Shown piece after piece: positions 28,401 to 30,200 of a DNA stretch of 30,200 nt (the stretch's first letter is position 1; each line of letters starts with the position of its first letter). A model generated the notes under the pieces. That model worked only from the letters and a program-made list of their open reading frames with translations, made no database searches and was not told the DNA's origin. The translations under genes were made by a program, and so were the position numbers. The stretch spans positions 1 to 30,200 of the forward strand of contig LRSR01008939.1 in the NCBI GenBank assembly GCA_001579985.1. The letters run 5' to 3'. The stretch is from Hypsibius dujardini (lineage: Eukaryota > Tardigrada > Eutardigrada > Parachela > Hypsibiidae).

Positions 28401-30200
28401 AGTCGACACCCGAATTCTTCCCTCACGAAGATATGCCCCCGACGCCGTGCGTCATCTCTGTTTTAACTGATCCTTCTCAGGATTCTGACAGCCCGTTGGA
28501 GCAGACATGCTTCGTTTTGGGAACGGAGGAGTTGGACATGGCCGGGGACGAGTCGTACACGTCGATTGATTTCGCCGGTTCTCCGAAGTCGGACACCGGT
28601 CAACTGCTGCGGCACAGTGTCACATCGGTAAACCTGGGCCCGCAAGGCTCGACAGACGGATCAGCACCCCGGGATATGGTCGACGCGGCATTTGGCCGTA
28701 GCATCAGCCGTCATAAATCTGGTCAAAGCAGCGGCGCCAGTAATATTGTTCCTTATCCCTTGTAAGAAACCTCTCTCGACTCGAGCGCTTCAGTGTTTTT
28801 AGTTCGTTTATGCGGATCTGTTTTGGATTGTCTTAGTCCCCCAAATGAACACTACGTTCTCGGGGAATCAGATCGCGTGCCGGTGGTGGTCTATGATGAC
28901 GAGCTGAGCTCGATGATTGCAGCAGCTCTCAGTTCCACCGACTATGCCACGCAACTGGAAGGCATCACGAAACCCTTCCGGAAAGAGCCTCGCTCTTCGT
29001 AAGCACAAATCGGCTTCATAGTCGACCTTTATGAGCCTATTCCTTTCATTCCCTTAACCTTTTGCACTTTTTCTTCAGACGGAATGTCAGTGGAGAAGGA
29101 ATGCTGCAACCGCAATCCAGCGATTATCTGACGCCTTCCTCGTCCGTACCACTCAGCGCGGAGCCCATCAGTCCAGTGTTAAGCTTCATTCGCGATGCAG
29201 CCGAGGGCAGCGCCCCGTTCCTCAGTGTCGAACATTCCTCTATGTGTGGACCAAGCAACGATTATCAGGAAGCTGAGAACCGAGGTACGGTTGCTTGTAA
29301 CACACTCGATAACTTTCTGCAACGAGGGCGCGAACCGGAAAAACGGAGACTAGAATGGGCTGTAGGTTTATTAGCGGTAACCTAAGGGCGAGCGCGTCAC
29401 CAGGTTGGGGAAGCGCCGCAAGCGGGCCATTTACCCTCAACAAACAACAGATTCAGATAGAAATAGATACAAAGTAGGAAAGTTAAAAACAACCAAAAAA
29501 AACCCGAGAATATAAACAAATAGGGCGCGGTGGGTGGGAAACTAAAAGTTGTCGGCGCGAACTTGACAAAGCTGAAACTGATTTTCTCGCACTGAAAATC
29601 TCACCGTTACATCTACAACAGAAACAGAAAGTACGCGACCCAATAGACCTTGAACAAAAATGATAAAATCATTAATGCACGGTGACGCACGGCGAGATGT
29701 AATGACGAGTAGTGTAGGTGAATCATCCAGTTATAATCAGATTTCGCCTGTGGTCGAAATCCTCCCCATAATGTATGTGAACTGTTGTGCTATGGCTGTT
29801 CTGCTTACAGAGCCACTGTCCAAGCCAGCTGAACCAACTACTCGTCCCAAATCGGCCAATAAATCCACCGCTGAACCCAAGCCCTTTATCGAAGTTCAGT
29901 TCGGAGATCAGGTGGCGAAATTTTACTGCCGCATTTACTTTCCGGAGGAGTTTCGACTGTTCCGGGCTATGGTATTCCCTTACGGGGAGGACAGGTTAGA
30001 GATCGTCTAGCGGTACTAGACACAGCCTATTTGTTAACCTCATTTTGTACTTTTAGATTTATTCGATCGCTCACACGTTGTGTGGCTTGGAAGGCGACTG
30101 GTGGGAAATCCGGCTCAACCTTTTCCAAAACAGCCGACGGTCGATTCGTGCTGAAGCAGATGTCCCGTTTGGAGGTCCAGAGCTTCATGGAGTTCGCACC
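22474..30200 (+). CDS. PIKFYVE: 1-phosphatidylinositol 3-phosphate 5-kinase (PIKfyve/Fab1), 3' part outside window
   Basis: Sixteen in-phase exons: 22474-22591, 22750-23069, 23444-23823, 23933-24461, 24535-24882, 24978-25232, 25432-25770, 26181-26944, 27100-27207, 27287-27734, 28084-28235, 28339-28761, 28837-28998, 29079-29284, 29811-29994, 30057-30200 (cut). About 1626 residues are present. Domains: FYVE finger (~153-222; WIPD, four CxxC pairs), DEP (~308-385), Cpn60/TCP1-like CCT domain (~566-830; DMDIRQFVHVKTIPGG, CPKHLGCTVLLRGG), the cysteine-rich CCR region (~985-1115; FYGKNDLTLGDYLE, WTWCRIC, CGHSIH), a Ser-rich linker, then the start of the PIP5K kinase (~1565 on; FIRSL, GGKSGSTF, FVLKQMSRLEVQSF). 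The enzyme makes PI(3,5)P2 on endosomes and controls endolysosome size and trafficking. Exon 4/5 uses a 73-base intron. The FYVE RRHHCR motif has Arg for the first His. Confidence 0.97.
22697..22716. repeat. (CAAT)n run in PIKfyve intron 1
   Basis: About five CAAT copies (CCAATCAATCAATCAATCAA), the complement of the (TTGA)/(TGAT) runs found in other introns. Confidence 0.85.
23154..23187. repeat. (TTGA)n microsatellite in PIKfyve intron 2
   Basis: About eight TGAT copies. The same tetranucleotide theme occurs in ISWI intron 1 and in the loop of the fold-back element in PIKfyve intron 7. Confidence 0.9.
25807..26097. mobile_element. Fold-back (MITE-like) element in PIKfyve intron 7
   Basis: The left arm at 25807-25903 starts CAGGCCGACCGAGTTAAAGC and the right arm at 26004-26097 ends GCTTTAATTCGGTCGGCCTG. 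The arms are ~95 bases and roughly 85% complementary by eye, around a ~100-base loop that itself contains TTGATT/AATCAA repeats. No coding capacity. It occupies most of the 410-base intron. Confidence 0.85.
26982..27006. repeat. Short tandem repeat GTTGACCA in PIKfyve intron 8
   Basis: Three imperfect copies of GTTGACCA/GTTGACTA lie just after exon 8. Confidence 0.75.
27750..28033. repeat. 17-base minisatellite filling PIKfyve intron 10
   Basis: About 17 head-to-tail copies of CACAGCACTGTGCAYWT, with A/C variants (CACAGCACCGTGC) and a few single changes, begin 16 bases after the donor at 27735 and end 50 bases before the acceptor at 28083. Because 17 is not a multiple of 3 and no stop arises in the unit, all three forward frames are open through most of the array. 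Exons on both sides join in phase when it is spliced out. Confidence 0.95.

Overview
This is a stretch of animal nuclear DNA. Its genes are split by short introns (about 40-600 bases) with ordinary GT-AG ends, and the non-coding DNA is rich in micro- and minisatellites and fold-back repeats. A secreted protein with a chitin-binding type 2 (CBM14) domain points to an ecdysozoan, most likely arthropod or tardigrade grade. The species cannot be named from sequence alone. I saw no bacterial operon, CRISPR array, rRNA or tRNA, and no retrovirus-like element.

Left third (1-13.5 kb), mostly extracellular or unassigned genes. In order: the 5' exon of an unrecognised minus-strand gene with an F-box-like stretch (278-534); a plus-strand CBM14 secreted-protein gene whose frame is broken inside the domain (2186-2841); a ten-exon minus-strand gene for a secreted EGF/laminin-G protein (9317 down to 3158); about 2.8 kb without a convincing gene, carrying a (GT)n run and a 660-base fold-back palindrome; and a two-exon minus-strand gene for a 136-residue secreted cysteine-rich protein (13501 down to 12119).

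Right part (14.8-30.2 kb), three conserved housekeeping genes. ISWI/SMARCA5-type chromatin remodeller: plus strand, 18 coding exons, 14838-20876, complete. NDUFA12, a complex I subunit: minus strand, 4 exons, 22152 down to 21169, complete. PIKfyve/Fab1 phosphoinositide kinase: plus strand, 16 exons from 22474, cut off by the right edge just inside the kinase domain. ISWI and NDUFA12 converge, so their 3' ends may overlap. NDUFA12 and PIKfyve diverge from a shared 321-base promoter interval. The three act in different places (nucleus, mitochondrion, endosome), so their adjacency looks incidental.

All exon models were built by reading splice sites by eye and checking that phases add up across every junction. 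ISWI, NDUFA12 and PIKfyve are very secure; the first three exons of the EGF/laminin-G gene and the left-edge gene are less so. The most interesting items are several long-armed fold-back elements, a 17-base minisatellite made of decoy splice acceptors inside a PIKfyve intron, a His-to-Arg change in the PIKfyve FYVE motif, two microexons of 25 and 26 bases, the broken CBM14 gene and the orphan cysteine-rich secreted protein. I found no clear sign of a wholly new multi-gene system.
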